From Flavobacterium oncorhynchi (lineage in GTDB: Bacteria > Bacteroidota > Bacteroidia > Flavobacteriales > Flavobacteriaceae), in NCBI RefSeq assembly GCF_002217355.1, contig NZ_MUHA01000024.1, positions 151,617 through 215,616 on the forward strand: DNA of 64,000 nt. The letters are read 5' to 3'. Positions within the stretch are counted from its first letter, which is position 1; every line of letters starts with the position of its first letter. Both the position numbers and the translations under genes were made by a program. Under the pieces are notes generated by a model. The model saw nothing but the letters and a program-made list of their open reading frames with translations, did no database searches and was not told the origin of the DNA. Of this stretch, positions 23,425 to 32,222 are shown piece by piece.

Positions 23425-23474
23425 ACGCCAAGTTTTTTTTTATAAATTCATTGAACAAAAACTTGGCGTTTTTA
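23425..23474. repeat. ACGCCAAGTTTTT foldback
   Basis: ACGCCAAGTTTTT (23425-23437) and AAAAACTTGGCGT (23457-23469), a perfect 13-bp inverted repeat, followed by TTTT. Preceded by CACGCAAAGCCGCTGAGA, akin to the CGCAAAG family. It may act as the acyltransferase terminator. Confidence 0.65.
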
Positions 23475-23494
23475 CAGCTAAATACTCATTTCAA

Positions 23495-24247
23495 ATGAAC
23501 GACTTCTATTATAATTTTCTTTTGCCAGAAGAGCCGCTTGCAGACTTTGTAGAAAACATTGGTATGTTCTGCAATCCGTCAGATAAAGCAAAAGAAGTCG
23601 TTTTAATGCCAGACGGAAGAGTTGATTTGTTTTTTCTGCAATCCGATCAAGCGCCTTTTCAGATTATATTAATCGGGTTGGAAACAATACCCGAAGAACG
23701 AGTTATTCCGCCTCACACACTTGCGTTTAAAGTAAGTTTTAAACCGCTTGGTGTCGAGTATCTTTTGCAGACTTCGATTGCCGATATTTTAAACAGCGCC
23801 AAAGAACTTCCAAAAGACTTTTGGAATATTAATCCCGATGATTTGAAAGATTTTGAAGCTTTTCAGCAAAAAATAACAGCGCAGTTAAAAGAACTTTTGC
23901 CTCAAACAATAGACGAAAGAAAACGGCAGATTTTTGAACTTATTTATGCTTCAAACGGCGAAATAAAAGTAAAAGAACTTTCAGAAAAAATAGCTTGGAG
24001 CAGCCGAGAAATAAACCGATATTTTAATAAACAATTTGGACTTTCCTTAAATGCTTTTTGCAAAATTCTACGTTTCAAAGCTTCGTTACAGCATATTGCA
24101 AAAGGCAGACTTTTTCCCGAATTAAACTTTACCGATCAAACTCATTTTATAAAAGAAATTAAAAAATTCTCAGGCGTTGTTCCCAGCGAGCTCTTAAAAA
24201 ATAAAGATGACCGATTTATACTATTATCGGTCCTGAAACAACAATAA
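23495..24247 (+). CDS. AraC-family regulator with DUF6597-type N-terminal domain
   Basis: 250 residues. The N-terminal ligand-sensing domain begins FLLPEEPLADFVENIGMF and contains LMPDGRVDLFFL (about 48-59), typical of DUF6597. The C-terminal AraC helix-turn-helix (about 150-240) reads KVKELSEKIAWSSREINRYFNKQFG and then FTDQTHFIKEIKKFSGVVPSEL. The monooxygenase gene starts 30 bases later, so the regulator probably controls it in response to a small molecule. Confidence 0.85.
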   Translation: MNDFYYNFLLPEEPLADFVENIGMFCNPSDKAKEVVLMPDGRVDLFFLQSDQAPFQIILIGLETIPEERVIPPHTLAFKVSFKPLGVEYLLQTSIADILNSAKELPKDFWNINPDDLKDFEAFQQKITAQLKELLPQTIDERKRQIFELIYASNGEIKVKELSEKIAWSSREINRYFNKQFGLSLNAFCKILRFKASLQHIAKGRLFPELNFTDQTHFIKEIKKFSGVVPSELLKNKDDRFILLSVLKQQ

Positions 24248-24277
24248 TTTTGCCTCGTATTACTAAAACTATACGAG

Positions 24278-25438
24278 ATGTTACTACAAAATAAACAAGT
24301 AGCCATTATTGGCGGCGGTCCCGGCGGACTAACATTGGCAAGACTTTTACAGCTGCAAAACGTGAATGTAAAGGTTTATGAAAGGGATTTGAATAAAAAT
24401 GCAAGAGTACAAGGTTCGCTGCTCGATTTACACAACGATTCTGGACTTGCCGCGATTCGAAAAGCTGATTTATTTGATGAGTTTAAAAACAATTTTCTTC
24501 CCGGTGCCGATAAAACTCTAATCGTAAACGAACAGGCTGCTATATTTTTTAGCGATCATGATACCAATCGTGATGAAGATTTTGACAATGAATATTTTCG
24601 TCCTGAAATTGATCGCGGTGCTTTACGAAAAATACTGCTCGAGTCTTTACAACCCGAAACAGTAGTTTGGAACAGTCATTTTGATTCGATGGAAAAACAG
24701 AATAACGGCTGGCTGCTGCATTTTAAAAATGGTTCGTCAGTTTATGCAGATGTTGTTATTGGTTCTGATGGGGCAAATTCTAAAATACGTCCTTATATTA
24801 CAACTATCAAACCTATTTACTCTGGCATAACTATGCTCGAAGGCAATGTTTACGATTCTCAAAAAGCAGTTCCTAACATTGATTCGTTATGCAAAGGCGG
24901 AAAAATTATGGCTTTTGGAAATAACAAAAATATATTACTTGGGCAAAAAGGCGGCGGTGATCTTGGTTTTTACGCGAGTTTTAGAGCCAATGAAAACTGG
25001 ACTGCAGACAGCGGTTTAGATTATTCAGACAAAATACAAATACTAAATTGGTTCAAAAATGAATATCCAGAATGGAGCACGATTTGGTATGAATTATTCG
25101 AGAACGTTACAACGCCATTTATTCCGAGACCTATTTATTGCATGCCTTTAAATCAAACTTGGGAAGCTTTGCCAAATGCCACGATTATTGGAGATGCTGC
25201 TCACGTAATGCCTCCTTTTGCTGGCGAAGGCGCTAATATGGCGATGCTTGATGCTTTGGAATTAAGCGAATGTTTAACTTCTAATAAATACAATACCTTG
25301 CAAGAAGCCATTTCGTTTTATGAATTGAATATGCGTAAAAGAGCTTCTAAAGCGGCGCAAGAATCTCTTGAAAATGGTGATAAAATGCATTCAGAAAATG
25401 CCTTGAAAATGATGTTGGATTTTTTTGTGAGGGACTAA
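24278..25438 (+). CDS. TetX-like FAD-dependent monooxygenase
   Basis: 386 residues, a group A flavoprotein hydroxylase. The FAD-binding GGGPGGLTLARLLQ is at about 10-23, the ribose-binding YERD at about 33-36, the central VVIGSDGANSKIRP near 160, and the second FAD motif IIGDAAHVMPPFAGEGAN near 306. The collinear elements ARVQGSLLDLH and MPPFAGEGANMAMLDALELSE, together with the length, place it close to TetX. Whether it inactivates tetracyclines cannot be told here, since homologues of this type act on many aromatics. It lies 30 bases after an AraC regulator. The stop codon is part of an octamer repeat. Confidence 0.85.
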   Translation: MLLQNKQVAIIGGGPGGLTLARLLQLQNVNVKVYERDLNKNARVQGSLLDLHNDSGLAAIRKADLFDEFKNNFLPGADKTLIVNEQAAIFFSDHDTNRDEDFDNEYFRPEIDRGALRKILLESLQPETVVWNSHFDSMEKQNNGWLLHFKNGSSVYADVVIGSDGANSKIRPYITTIKPIYSGITMLEGNVYDSQKAVPNIDSLCKGGKIMAFGNNKNILLGQKGGGDLGFYASFRANENWTADSGLDYSDKIQILNWFKNEYPEWSTIWYELFENVTTPFIPRPIYCMPLNQTWEALPNATIIGDAAHVMPPFAGEGANMAMLDALELSECLTSNKYNTLQEAISFYELNMRKRASKAAQESLENGDKMHSENALKMMLDFFVRD

Positions 25439-25475
25439 GAGACTAAGATGCTAAGGTTCTGAGGTACTAAGATGT
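25435..25475 (+). repeat. Octamer array starting in the monooxygenase stop codon
   Basis: CTAAGAGA, CTAAGATG, CTAAGGTT, CTGAGGTA, CTAAGATG: five exact 8-base units. The TAA stop of the monooxygenase is bases 2-4 of the first unit. Confidence 0.8.
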
Positions 25476-25556
25476 TGGAACTCTTAATTCTCTTGTATTT
25501 TTGCTGGATCAAACCGTTTTAAATTCTACTATTGCTAATAATCTTGTCAATTCCGA

Positions 25557-25645
25557 GGAACAAGGAATCACACTCGGGATTTGACAAAAATTGTCGATTT
25601 AGATTGTGGAGTTCCTTGTGTGATCTCTCCTTCGTCGAGATGACA
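25557..25645. repeat. GTGTGATTTCTCC / TCGAAATGAC family, diverged copy
   Basis: Left arm GGAACAAGGAATCACAC and right arm CTTGTGTGATCTCTCCTTCG TCGAGATGACA (25615-25645). Same family as the perfect inverted repeat at 36796-36903 and the fragment at 40302-40322. It lies in the gap before topB. Confidence 0.55.
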
Positions 25646-25683
25646 TAAAATGAAATAAAAAAAATACCAATACGTGATTTAAA

Positions 25684-25727
25684 AAAACTTTGTCCCTTTG
25701 TTCCTAAGAACCTTTGCGCCTTTCTTA
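25684..25727 (-). repeat. CAAAGG-type octamer array before topB
   Basis: Read on the minus strand: a GCGCAAAGGTTCTTAGGAAC segment followed by AAAGGGACAAAG, matching the CAAAGGTT subtype seen near prfA. No minus-strand gene precedes it, so this copy is not a 3' element. Confidence 0.45.
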
Positions 25728-25769
25728 TAAAAAATTCTTAATTTGCGCCTTCAAATAAGAAGGAGAAAA

Positions 25770-28073
25770 ATGAAGGTCTGTATTGCTGAGAAACCAAGTG
25801 TAGCACGTGAAATCGCATCCGTTTTGGGTGCCAATACCAAACACGATGGGTATTACGAAGGCAATGGTTACGCTGTGACTTATACTTTTGGACATTTATG
25901 CACCTTAAAAGAACCTAACGATTATAAACCGCACTGGAAAAGCTGGGATTTGAACAATTTACCAATGCTTCCTGATAAATTTGAAACCAAAGTAGTTCAG
26001 AATTCAGGAATCCAAAAGCAGTTTAAAATTATAAAAAGCCTTTTTGACAAAGCCGAATTGGTTATAAACTGCGGAGATGCCGGGCAAGAAGGAGAATTAA
26101 TTCAGCGCTGGGTGATGAACGAAGCAAATTACAAAGGTGAAATACAACGTCTGTGGATTTCATCTCTTACTACCGAAGCGATAAAAGAAGGCTTTGACAA
26201 CTTAAAACCTTCTGAAAACTACGATAATTTATTCTACGCTGGATTTTCAAGAGCGATTGGCGATTGGTTACTTGGTATGAATGCTACTCGTTTGTATACC
26301 GTAAAACATGGCGGTTACAAACAAGTTTTGTCTATCGGGCGTGTGCAAACGCCGACATTAGCAATGGTTGTAGATCGATTTAAAGAGATCGAAAACTTTA
26401 AACCGCAGCCCTATTGGGAATTACAGACTTTATATAGAGAAACGCTTTTTAGTTATGAAGAAGGTCGTTTTCTGAAAAAAGAAGATGGTGAAATTTTAGC
26501 CGAGAAAGTCAAAGAGAGTGATTTTGAAATTGTTTCTGTTGATAAAAAGAACGGAAACGAATATGCACCAAAACTTTTTGATTTAACTGGTTTACAAGTG
26601 TATTGCAATCAAAAATTTGGATTTTCGGCAGAAGAAACACTTAAAATTGCACAATCTTTATACGAACAAAAAGCCATTACCTACCCAAGAGTTGATACGA
26701 CTTTTCTGCCTGGAGATATTTATCCGAAAGTAACGGGTATTTTACAAAAATTAACGCATTACGCAGAACTGACACAGCCGCTTTTAGGCAAAAAAATAAA
26801 GAAATCGCCTAAGGTTTTCAACGATAAAAAAGTAACAGATCACCACGCTATTATTCCAACTGGAATAGAAATTAATCTGCAATACAATCAACAGCAAGTT
26901 TATGATATTGTTACAAAGCGTTTTATTGCCGTTTTCTATGATGATTGTTTAGTTGCAAATACGACTGTTATTGGAAAAGCTGCCGATGTTACTTTTAAAG
27001 CAACAGGGAAAGAAATCTTAAAAAAAGGATTTAGAGTTGTTTTTGAAGATCCAAACGCAAAAGAAAAAGAGGCCGATTTACTGCCAAGTTTTGTTGTGGG
27101 CGAAAAAGGACCGCACGAACCTTCGTTTCTGCAAAAGGAAACCAAACCGCCGAATCATTTTACCGAAGCAACTTTACTGCGCGCCATGGAAACCGCAGGA
27201 AAACAAGTTGACGATGAAGATTTGCGCGAATTGATGAAAGAAAACGGTATTGGTCGTCCGTCAACACGAGCGAATATTATCGAAACACTTTTTAAACGTC
27301 AATATATTGTTCGAAATAAAAAGCAGGTTTTACCCACAACAACAGGAATTCAGTTGATTGATACAATTCAGAATGAATTAATAAAATCGGCTGAGCTTAC
27401 GGGTTCTTGGGAAAAACAACTGAAAGACATTGAAAAAGGCAGTTTTACCGCTTCGGCCTTTATAAAAAACATGAAACGCATGGTTGAAGCTTTAGTCTAT
27501 GAAGTACGAAGCGAAACCAAACATGCCAATATTTCGCACGCAGCAACAATCCAGAAACCTGTTGTTAAAGCAGAAAAAAAGAAAGCTGCAGGAATTTTGT
27601 CTGAAACCTGCCCGAAATGTAAAAAAGGGAATTTCATCAAAGGAAAATCCGCTTTTGGATGCAGCGACTATAAATCTGGCTGCGATTTTGTCCTGCCTAA
27701 TGTTTTTGCCGATAAAAAAATTACCGAAAGTCAATACTTGCGACTGCTTCAAAAAGGGTCAACCGTAAATATAAAAGGCTTTAAAACAGATTCTGGAACG
27801 GTTGAAGGTTTGATTCGTTTTGAAGAAAATTTCAAACTTAAACTAGAACCTAAAAAAACTCAAGCTAAACAGACAACAAATGAATCATCTGATTCTTTAA
27901 CCTGTCCGAAATGTAAAAAAGGAACAATCTTAAAAGGAAAAACGGCCTACGGCTGTGCTGAATACAAATCGGGTTGTGATTTTAAAGTCACTTTTGATGA
28001 AGTACGCACCAAGCTGAAAGATCAAAAACCTACTAAAGAATTGGTTTATTCTATTTTGAAGGAAAGCGTTTAG
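25770..28073 (+). CDS. topB: DNA topoisomerase III (type IA)
   Basis: Relaxes and decatenates DNA by single-strand passage. The Toprim domain starts at once (KVCIAEKPSVAREIA) and has NCGDAGQEGELI, a DAG(R/Q)EGEL variant of the acidic motif. The catalytic Tyr is in KAITYPRVDTTF. Two C-terminal zinc ribbons share CPKCKKG...FGCSDYKSGCDF and CPKCKKG...YGCAEYKSGCDF. The ATG at 25770 has an unusually good Shine-Dalgarno sequence (AAGGAG) and is preferred to the TTG at 25743. 767 residues from that start. Confidence 0.93.
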   Translation: MKVCIAEKPSVAREIASVLGANTKHDGYYEGNGYAVTYTFGHLCTLKEPNDYKPHWKSWDLNNLPMLPDKFETKVVQNSGIQKQFKIIKSLFDKAELVINCGDAGQEGELIQRWVMNEANYKGEIQRLWISSLTTEAIKEGFDNLKPSENYDNLFYAGFSRAIGDWLLGMNATRLYTVKHGGYKQVLSIGRVQTPTLAMVVDRFKEIENFKPQPYWELQTLYRETLFSYEEGRFLKKEDGEILAEKVKESDFEIVSVDKKNGNEYAPKLFDLTGLQVYCNQKFGFSAEETLKIAQSLYEQKAITYPRVDTTFLPGDIYPKVTGILQKLTHYAELTQPLLGKKIKKSPKVFNDKKVTDHHAIIPTGIEINLQYNQQQVYDIVTKRFIAVFYDDCLVANTTVIGKAADVTFKATGKEILKKGFRVVFEDPNAKEKEADLLPSFVVGEKGPHEPSFLQKETKPPNHFTEATLLRAMETAGKQVDDEDLRELMKENGIGRPSTRANIIETLFKRQYIVRNKKQVLPTTTGIQLIDTIQNELIKSAELTGSWEKQLKDIEKGSFTASAFIKNMKRMVEALVYEVRSETKHANISHAATIQKPVVKAEKKKAAGILSETCPKCKKGNFIKGKSAFGCSDYKSGCDFVLPNVFADKKITESQYLRLLQKGSTVNIKGFKTDSGTVEGLIRFEENFKLKLEPKKTQAKQTTNESSDSLTCPKCKKGTILKGKTAYGCAEYKSGCDFKVTFDEVRTKLKDQKPTKELVYSILKESV

Positions 28074-28112
28074 TTTTTTTTCTTGCCACTGATTAATGGG
28101 ATTAAAATGATT

Positions 28113-28132
28113 CTTTGCTTTGCTTTGCTTTG
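28113..28132 (+). repeat. (CTTTG)4 microsatellite
   Basis: Four perfect CTTTG units between topB and the next gene. Too far from a start codon for obvious phase variation. Confidence 0.7.
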
Positions 28133-28141
28133 CGTGTTTGT

Positions 28142-28172
28142 TGCCACTAATTACACGAATTTGCACGAATTG
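28142..28172 (+). repeat. CACGAATT short repeat
   Basis: CACTAATTACACGAATTTGC then ACGAATTG: three steps of the family also found at 5221 and 36691. Confidence 0.5.
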
Positions 28173-28250
28173 ATTTTTATGCAGTTTTTGGCAGATTTAA
28201 TTTTCATCCTGTATTATATAAAATCTAAGCTGTTGCGTGTAATCTTTTTA

Positions 28251-28387
28251 ACACATAGGAACATAGGCTCTAGTTTGTTAAAAAAGGCGTTTCACTTAGT
28301 AAAAATGCACAAAGTATCTCTATGTGAAAGAAATGTGTTTCTTTTTACATTCTTTCTTAGCTATAAAATCTATGTTTCTATGTGTTT
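28251..28387. repeat. ACACATAG foldback element
   Basis: The left arm ACACATAGGAACATAG (two octamers) and right arm CTATGTTTCTATGTGTT are complementary except at one position. The 100-base interior is also partly self-complementary. It resembles a small non-autonomous palindromic element and accounts for much of the 435-base gap before the lipoprotein gene. Confidence 0.6.
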
Positions 28388-28508
28388 AAATAAAACTGTT
28401 TAGAAATGCCAAAAACATTTCCAATTTTTCAAAGTTTAATTAGTGAAAATTCGTGTAATTCTTGGCAAACTTTTTTTTCATACTTTAGTGCAATCAAAAC
28501 TCATAAAT

Positions 28509-28985
28509 ATGTTTCAGAAAATTACTCTATTAGCACTTGTAATAACAGCTGTTTCTTGTCAAAAAAAGGAATCTGTAGAAAAAGATAAAATCAAAATTGC
28601 CGACTGGCTAATTGGCAATTGGGAAAACAAATCGACTGACGGTGTTCTTACTGAAAACTGGCAAAAATTAAACGACAGTACTTTCAGCGCTTCTTCTTAT
28701 TTTATAAAAGGCAAAGACACTATCCATTTTGAGTCTATTATTCTAGCTCAGCTTGGAGAAACTTTAACGTATAAAGCAACTGTAAAAGGGCAAAATGACG
28801 ACAAACCAGTTTCTTTTGCATCAACTTTAGAGTCTGATAAACAATTGGTTTTTGAAAATGCCAAGCACGATTATCCTCAAAAAATCACTTATACGAAAGG
28901 TGCAGATAATACTTTAACCGCCGAAATTTCTGGAAACTTGAATGGAAAACCAAGTTCTGAGAAGTTTGTAATGACTAAAAAGTAG
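28509..28985 (+). CDS. DUF6265-like lipoprotein
   Basis: Start at the ATG at 28509, because the residues upstream are not signal-like. From there MFQKITLLALVITAVSC is a lipoprotein signal with the Cys at residue 17. The mature part begins with a charged linker and then DWLIGNWENKSTDGVLTENWQKLNDST, the pattern of DUF6265 or similar small beta-barrel domains (IGNWE...ENW...F.G). About 158 residues in all. A promoter-like TTG-N16-TACTTTAG lies about 25 bases upstream. Function unknown. Confidence 0.65.
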   Translation: MFQKITLLALVITAVSCQKKESVEKDKIKIADWLIGNWENKSTDGVLTENWQKLNDSTFSASSYFIKGKDTIHFESIILAQLGETLTYKATVKGQNDDKPVSFASTLESDKQLVFENAKHDYPQKITYTKGADNTLTAEISGNLNGKPSSEKFVMTKK

Positions 28986-28994
28986 ATTTTTTGA

Positions 28995-29345
28995 ATGTTT
29001 ACAATTGTCCTAACTTTTTTCGGCATTATTATCCTATTGGGTATCATCTTGCATATAAAATATTCGATTATTCCAAAATCATTTATACCTCTTGAAAGCA
29101 AAATAGTTCGCTTTGAAGAAAGGATAAAATGGCGTGATGCTGTAGGAAGTCCAAGCAATCCAGAAGTATCATCAACTTACTATGTGCCAATTATAGAATA
29201 TACTTTTAATGAAAATATATATATTTATGAGGGTAAGATTCCGATAATGCTTGAAACTTACAATTTTGATCGTAAAATAGTTTTATACATTAACCCAAAA
29301 AAGCCATCTGATGTCAGACATAAAATTAAACACTATTGGGAATGA
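28995..29345 (+). CDS. DUF3592-like membrane-anchored protein
   Basis: 116 residues: one N-terminal transmembrane helix (FTIVLTFFGIIILLGIILHI), then a beta-rich domain with VPIIEYTFNENIYIYEG and LYINPKKPSDVR, which matches the layout of DUF3592 (a 'structural' domain in proteins of unknown role). Starts 10 bases after the lipoprotein gene and overlaps the next gene by 35 bases. Confidence 0.6.
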   Translation: MFTIVLTFFGIIILLGIILHIKYSIIPKSFIPLESKIVRFEERIKWRDAVGSPSNPEVSSTYYVPIIEYTFNENIYIYEGKIPIMLETYNFDRKIVLYINPKKPSDVRHKIKHYWE

Positions 29346-29679
29346 ACTATGGAATGGCTACAGCAAGCACAATGAAATTCGAGCTTTTTTAATCAATCTA
29401 ATTCAAAGTGGAATTACTTCTTTCATTTTTAAATATAATCGAATAGAAGAAACAATGAGCACGACTTTCGATTTTAGGTTTTATTGTATAGAAAATCAGG
29501 TTGAAAAAGAGCTATTCTACATTAATTGCAGCTCTACCAGAAAGACTTTGCTTTCTTTCTTGGAAATCCTTAATCATATTAATGAAAACTATAAAATTGA
29601 TTTAGTAAATGAATTCGCTAATGATGGTTATTTTTATGATAGCGAGAAGCAAGAAATCATAAGACTTATATATCCCTAA
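29311..29679 (+). CDS. Hypothetical protein, 122 residues
   Basis: Overlaps the preceding gene by 35 bases in another frame if the ATG at 29311 is used. The protein looks globular and cytoplasmic, without a signal (WNGYSKHNEIRAFLINLIQSG, LLSFLEILNHINENYKIDL). I recognise no family. A later ATG at 29455 would remove the overlap but discard apparently good sequence. Confidence 0.5.
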   Translation: MSDIKLNTIGNELWNGYSKHNEIRAFLINLIQSGITSFIFKYNRIEETMSTTFDFRFYCIENQVEKELFYINCSSTRKTLLSFLEILNHINENYKIDLVNEFANDGYFYDSEKQEIIRLIYP

Positions 29680-29708
29680 TTTTCAACAAAAAAGAATCAA
29701 TAAAAAAA

Positions 29709-29726
29709 CTTAGAACCTCAGCACCT
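29709..29726 (-). repeat. Short octamer array 3' of the MFS gene
   Basis: In the MFS sense: AAGGTG, CTGAGGTT, CTAAGTTT. It starts about 12 bases after the stop codon. Confidence 0.55.
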
Positions 29727-29737
29727 TCAAAAAAAAT

Positions 29738-30898
29738 CTACTCGTTCTCCCCTATCTTATTGACCATAAAAATCATCAGTATTCCTAAAAGTGCCATTAC
29801 TAAAAAAGCCCATTTCATACTTAGATATTCAGAGATAAAACCAACCATTGGCGGCACTAATAAAAACCCTAAATAACCAATAGTAGATATAGAAGTTAAT
29901 GCTGAACCGCTGCTTAATGTTGATGATCTTCCGGCAATACTAAACACAAGCGGAACTACGCAGGATACTCCAAAACCAATTAAAACATAACCAAAAATAG
30001 TTGGATAAGCATATGGCAGTATAAAGCAGATCCCAAATCCTACTGTGATTAAAACGCCGCTGTAAAATAGAATTCGTTTGGTACCAAATTTCATTACGCC
30101 ATAATCGCCAAACAAACGTCCTAAGGTTACTGCTGTTGCAAAAAAGACAAATGCGGCACTGGTTAACTTTGGCGAAGCTTTTAGTATGTTTTCGAAATAA
30201 ATTCCGCTCCAATCGTACATTGTATTTTCACAGGCCATTGAAACAAAGCAAATCAAGGCAAATTTTACCAGATTTTTTTCGGGCATCGAAAAGAACTTCT
30301 TTTTTACTGGAACTGGTTCATTATGAATACTCATTGGATAAAAACAAGCTGTAAGTGCCATCATAAAAACGCTTACTCCTAATAAATGGTGTGATGGCGC
30401 AATTTGCTGCGTTACCATAACGTAGCCTAAACCCGCACCTGTAAAAACGGCAATACTCCAAACGGCATGAAAACGAGTTATGATCGATTTAGGATATAAT
30501 TTTTGAACCTCCAGAGATTGTGCATTTATGGATAAATTGAAAATATTACGCGAAGCTCCAAAAATTAAAAGTACAAAAACCAGCTGCCATACAAACGCAA
30601 CCAATCCTGGAAGCGACAATACTATATTAAACATGATTGCTCCTAAAAGCATAATATACCGGCTGCTGTATTTGTTCAACAATTTTCCTGTAAAAGGCAT
30701 TGTCAGCATTAATCCAATTGGAAATGCGAACAAAACCGCACCAAATTCGGCTTCAGATAAATGCAATTGTGCTTGTATATGCGGAATTCTAGAAACCCAA
30801 GAAGAATATCCAAAACCTGATAGGAAAAAAAATACAGTATTGGCTATACGATATCCTCTAGGTGTGTTTTGAATTTTTTTAAAGAATGGTAAAATCAT
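29738..30898 (-). CDS. Major facilitator superfamily transporter (YbjJ-like)
   Basis: 386 residues with twelve predicted membrane helices. The MFS A-like loop between helices 2 and 3 reads GKLLNKYSSRYIML. The helix-1 loop GYSSWVSRIPHIQAQLHLSEAEFG resembles the YbjJ/FucP-like group. Substrate unknown. It is divergent from the DUF4198/TonB unit and has a TAATTTTG promoter box (30918-30925) about 20 bases upstream. An octamer repeat follows its stop. Confidence 0.85.
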   Translation of the reverse strand: MILPFFKKIQNTPRGYRIANTVFFFLSGFGYSSWVSRIPHIQAQLHLSEAEFGAVLFAFPIGLMLTMPFTGKLLNKYSSRYIMLLGAIMFNIVLSLPGLVAFVWQLVFVLLIFGASRNIFNLSINAQSLEVQKLYPKSIITRFHAVWSIAVFTGAGLGYVMVTQQIAPSHHLLGVSVFMMALTACFYPMSIHNEPVPVKKKFFSMPEKNLVKFALICFVSMACENTMYDWSGIYFENILKASPKLTSAAFVFFATAVTLGRLFGDYGVMKFGTKRILFYSGVLITVGFGICFILPYAYPTIFGYVLIGFGVSCVVPLVFSIAGRSSTLSSGSALTSISTIGYLGFLLVPPMVGFISEYLSMKWAFLVMALLGILMIFMVNKIGENE

Positions 30899-31222
30899 GA
30901 AGGCTTTTTTCAGATTGCAAAATTAGGGCTTTTTAAAAGGAACTGCGACCCTTTTTGCTTTTTCTATTTGCAAAATACCAATTCAACTGTTTTAGGTTCA
31001 AAAATAGAACAACAACTTTCTATTTTAATAATAAATAATGGCTTTAAATACATAAAAAGCAAAAATACTAAGAGGCATATTATTTACAAATACAATGCAA
31101 AATCAAGGTTTTAACAAATCAAACAAGAATTAGCTTTAAAGATTTTTATTTTTATTTTTAATTGTTCTAAATAAACTTTAAGTTTGTACCATTATCATAC
31201 TTAACAAATTAATCTTGATCAT
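30899..31222. other. Divergent promoter region, MFS / DUF4198
   Basis: 324 bases, AT-rich, with no reading frame. Leftward TAATTTTG box at 30918-30925; rightward TAAGTTTG box at 31179-31186, about 37 bases before the DUF4198 start. No Fur-like 19-bp palindrome was recognised. Confidence 0.45.
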
Positions 31223-31948
31223 ATGAAATCAAATACTTTAAAAACAATAACATTTTTATTTTTAGCCTTTTTTGCGGCACCTCAACTTTTTGCACACGCG
31301 CTTTGGATTGAAACTAAAGCTGCAGGAACAAAAGGAAAAGCACAAGAAATCTCGGTTTACTTTGGAGAATTTTCAGATAATGACATTACGAAAGCTGACA
31401 AATGGTTTTCTGATTTAAAAGATTTCAGTTTAGTATTGGTTTCTCCTTCAAAAAAAGAAACAAAACTTACTGCAAAAGCTTTAGACAATAAATATCAAGC
31501 CTTTTTTACTCCTGATGAAGACGGAGTTTATACTGTTGTAATGCATCATAAGGTAAAAGATGTTTACGGAACTATGGTTCTTGATTATAACTCTAGCGCA
31601 ACTGTTGTGGTTGGAAATAAAACTGCTGGAAATTCTGCTTCTGCCAACAAAAATGTAATCAGCGTATTTAGCGAAAATGCTGATAGTACAAAAAAAGACT
31701 CAAAAATAAATGGTGTGGCTTTATATGATGGTACAGCTGCAAAGGAGCAAAAAATTAAGGTTATCGCTCCAAATGGCTGGGAAAAAGAATTATGGACAAA
31801 TGATAAAGGCGAGTTTTCGTTTACGCCAATCTGGTCTGGAAATTACATGGTAGAATTTGCTTATACTGAAAAAGCTGCTGGTGAACACAATGGCAAAAAA
31901 TACGATGAAATCTGGAAAATGGCTACTTACTTAATCACGGTTAAATAA
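31223..31948 (+). CDS. DUF4198 periplasmic protein
   Basis: 241 residues. Signal peptide 1-24 (ending APQLFAHA); the mature protein starts with HALWIETKA, the typical His-led DUF4198 start that may bind a metal. Two beta-sandwich parts follow: about 25-135 (GVYTVVMHHKVKDVYG) and about 150-240 (INGVALYDGTAAKEQKIKV, like a carboxypeptidase-regulatory fold). DUF4198 proteins occur with nickel, cobalt or iron uptake genes. It is followed after a terminator by a TonB receptor, which supports a metal-uptake role. Confidence 0.82.
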   Translation: MKSNTLKTITFLFLAFFAAPQLFAHALWIETKAAGTKGKAQEISVYFGEFSDNDITKADKWFSDLKDFSLVLVSPSKKETKLTAKALDNKYQAFFTPDEDGVYTVVMHHKVKDVYGTMVLDYNSSATVVVGNKTAGNSASANKNVISVFSENADSTKKDSKINGVALYDGTAAKEQKIKVIAPNGWEKELWTNDKGEFSFTPIWSGNYMVEFAYTEKAAGEHNGKKYDEIWKMATYLITVK

Positions 31949-31993
31949 TTTTCAATCTTTTTTTTAGATTAAATCACGAAGTTAATCTTCATG

Positions 31994-32024
31994 AAACCTT
32001 GTTCTTCTGAGCAAGGTTTTTTTT
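31994..32024 (+). terminator. Terminator after the DUF4198 gene
   Basis: AAACCTTGTTC / GAGCAAGGTTT with a TTCT loop (31994-32019), then a T run. It separates the DUF4198 gene from the receptor gene, which has its own promoter. Confidence 0.85.
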
Positions 32025-32155
32025 AGTGTTAAACTGTAAACATTAAAATAACATTAGAACAACCTTATAATAAAATTAAATCAACATTAAAACATCTTAA
32101 GTAAATCTTAAGACAAAACTAAGAATAGTTTAAGCAATAAAACACCTCTAAAAAT

Positions 32156-32187
32156 TTTGTTAAAGGCTTTATGCAGTCTTATATTTG
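32156..32187 (+). promoter_or_regulatory. Promoter of the TonB receptor gene
   Basis: TTTG (32156-32159), 20 bases, TATATTTG (32180-32187): a full match to the Bacteroidota promoter pattern. The leader is about 30 bases. Confidence 0.65.
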
Positions 32188-32222
32188 CAAAAAATTATTT
32201 TTATTAAATCTAAATAAGTAAA

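Noticed and set aside
28083..28403. 106-codon frame after topB
   Set aside because: It is made almost entirely of dispersed repeats (CTTTG tract, CACGAATT, ACACATAG).
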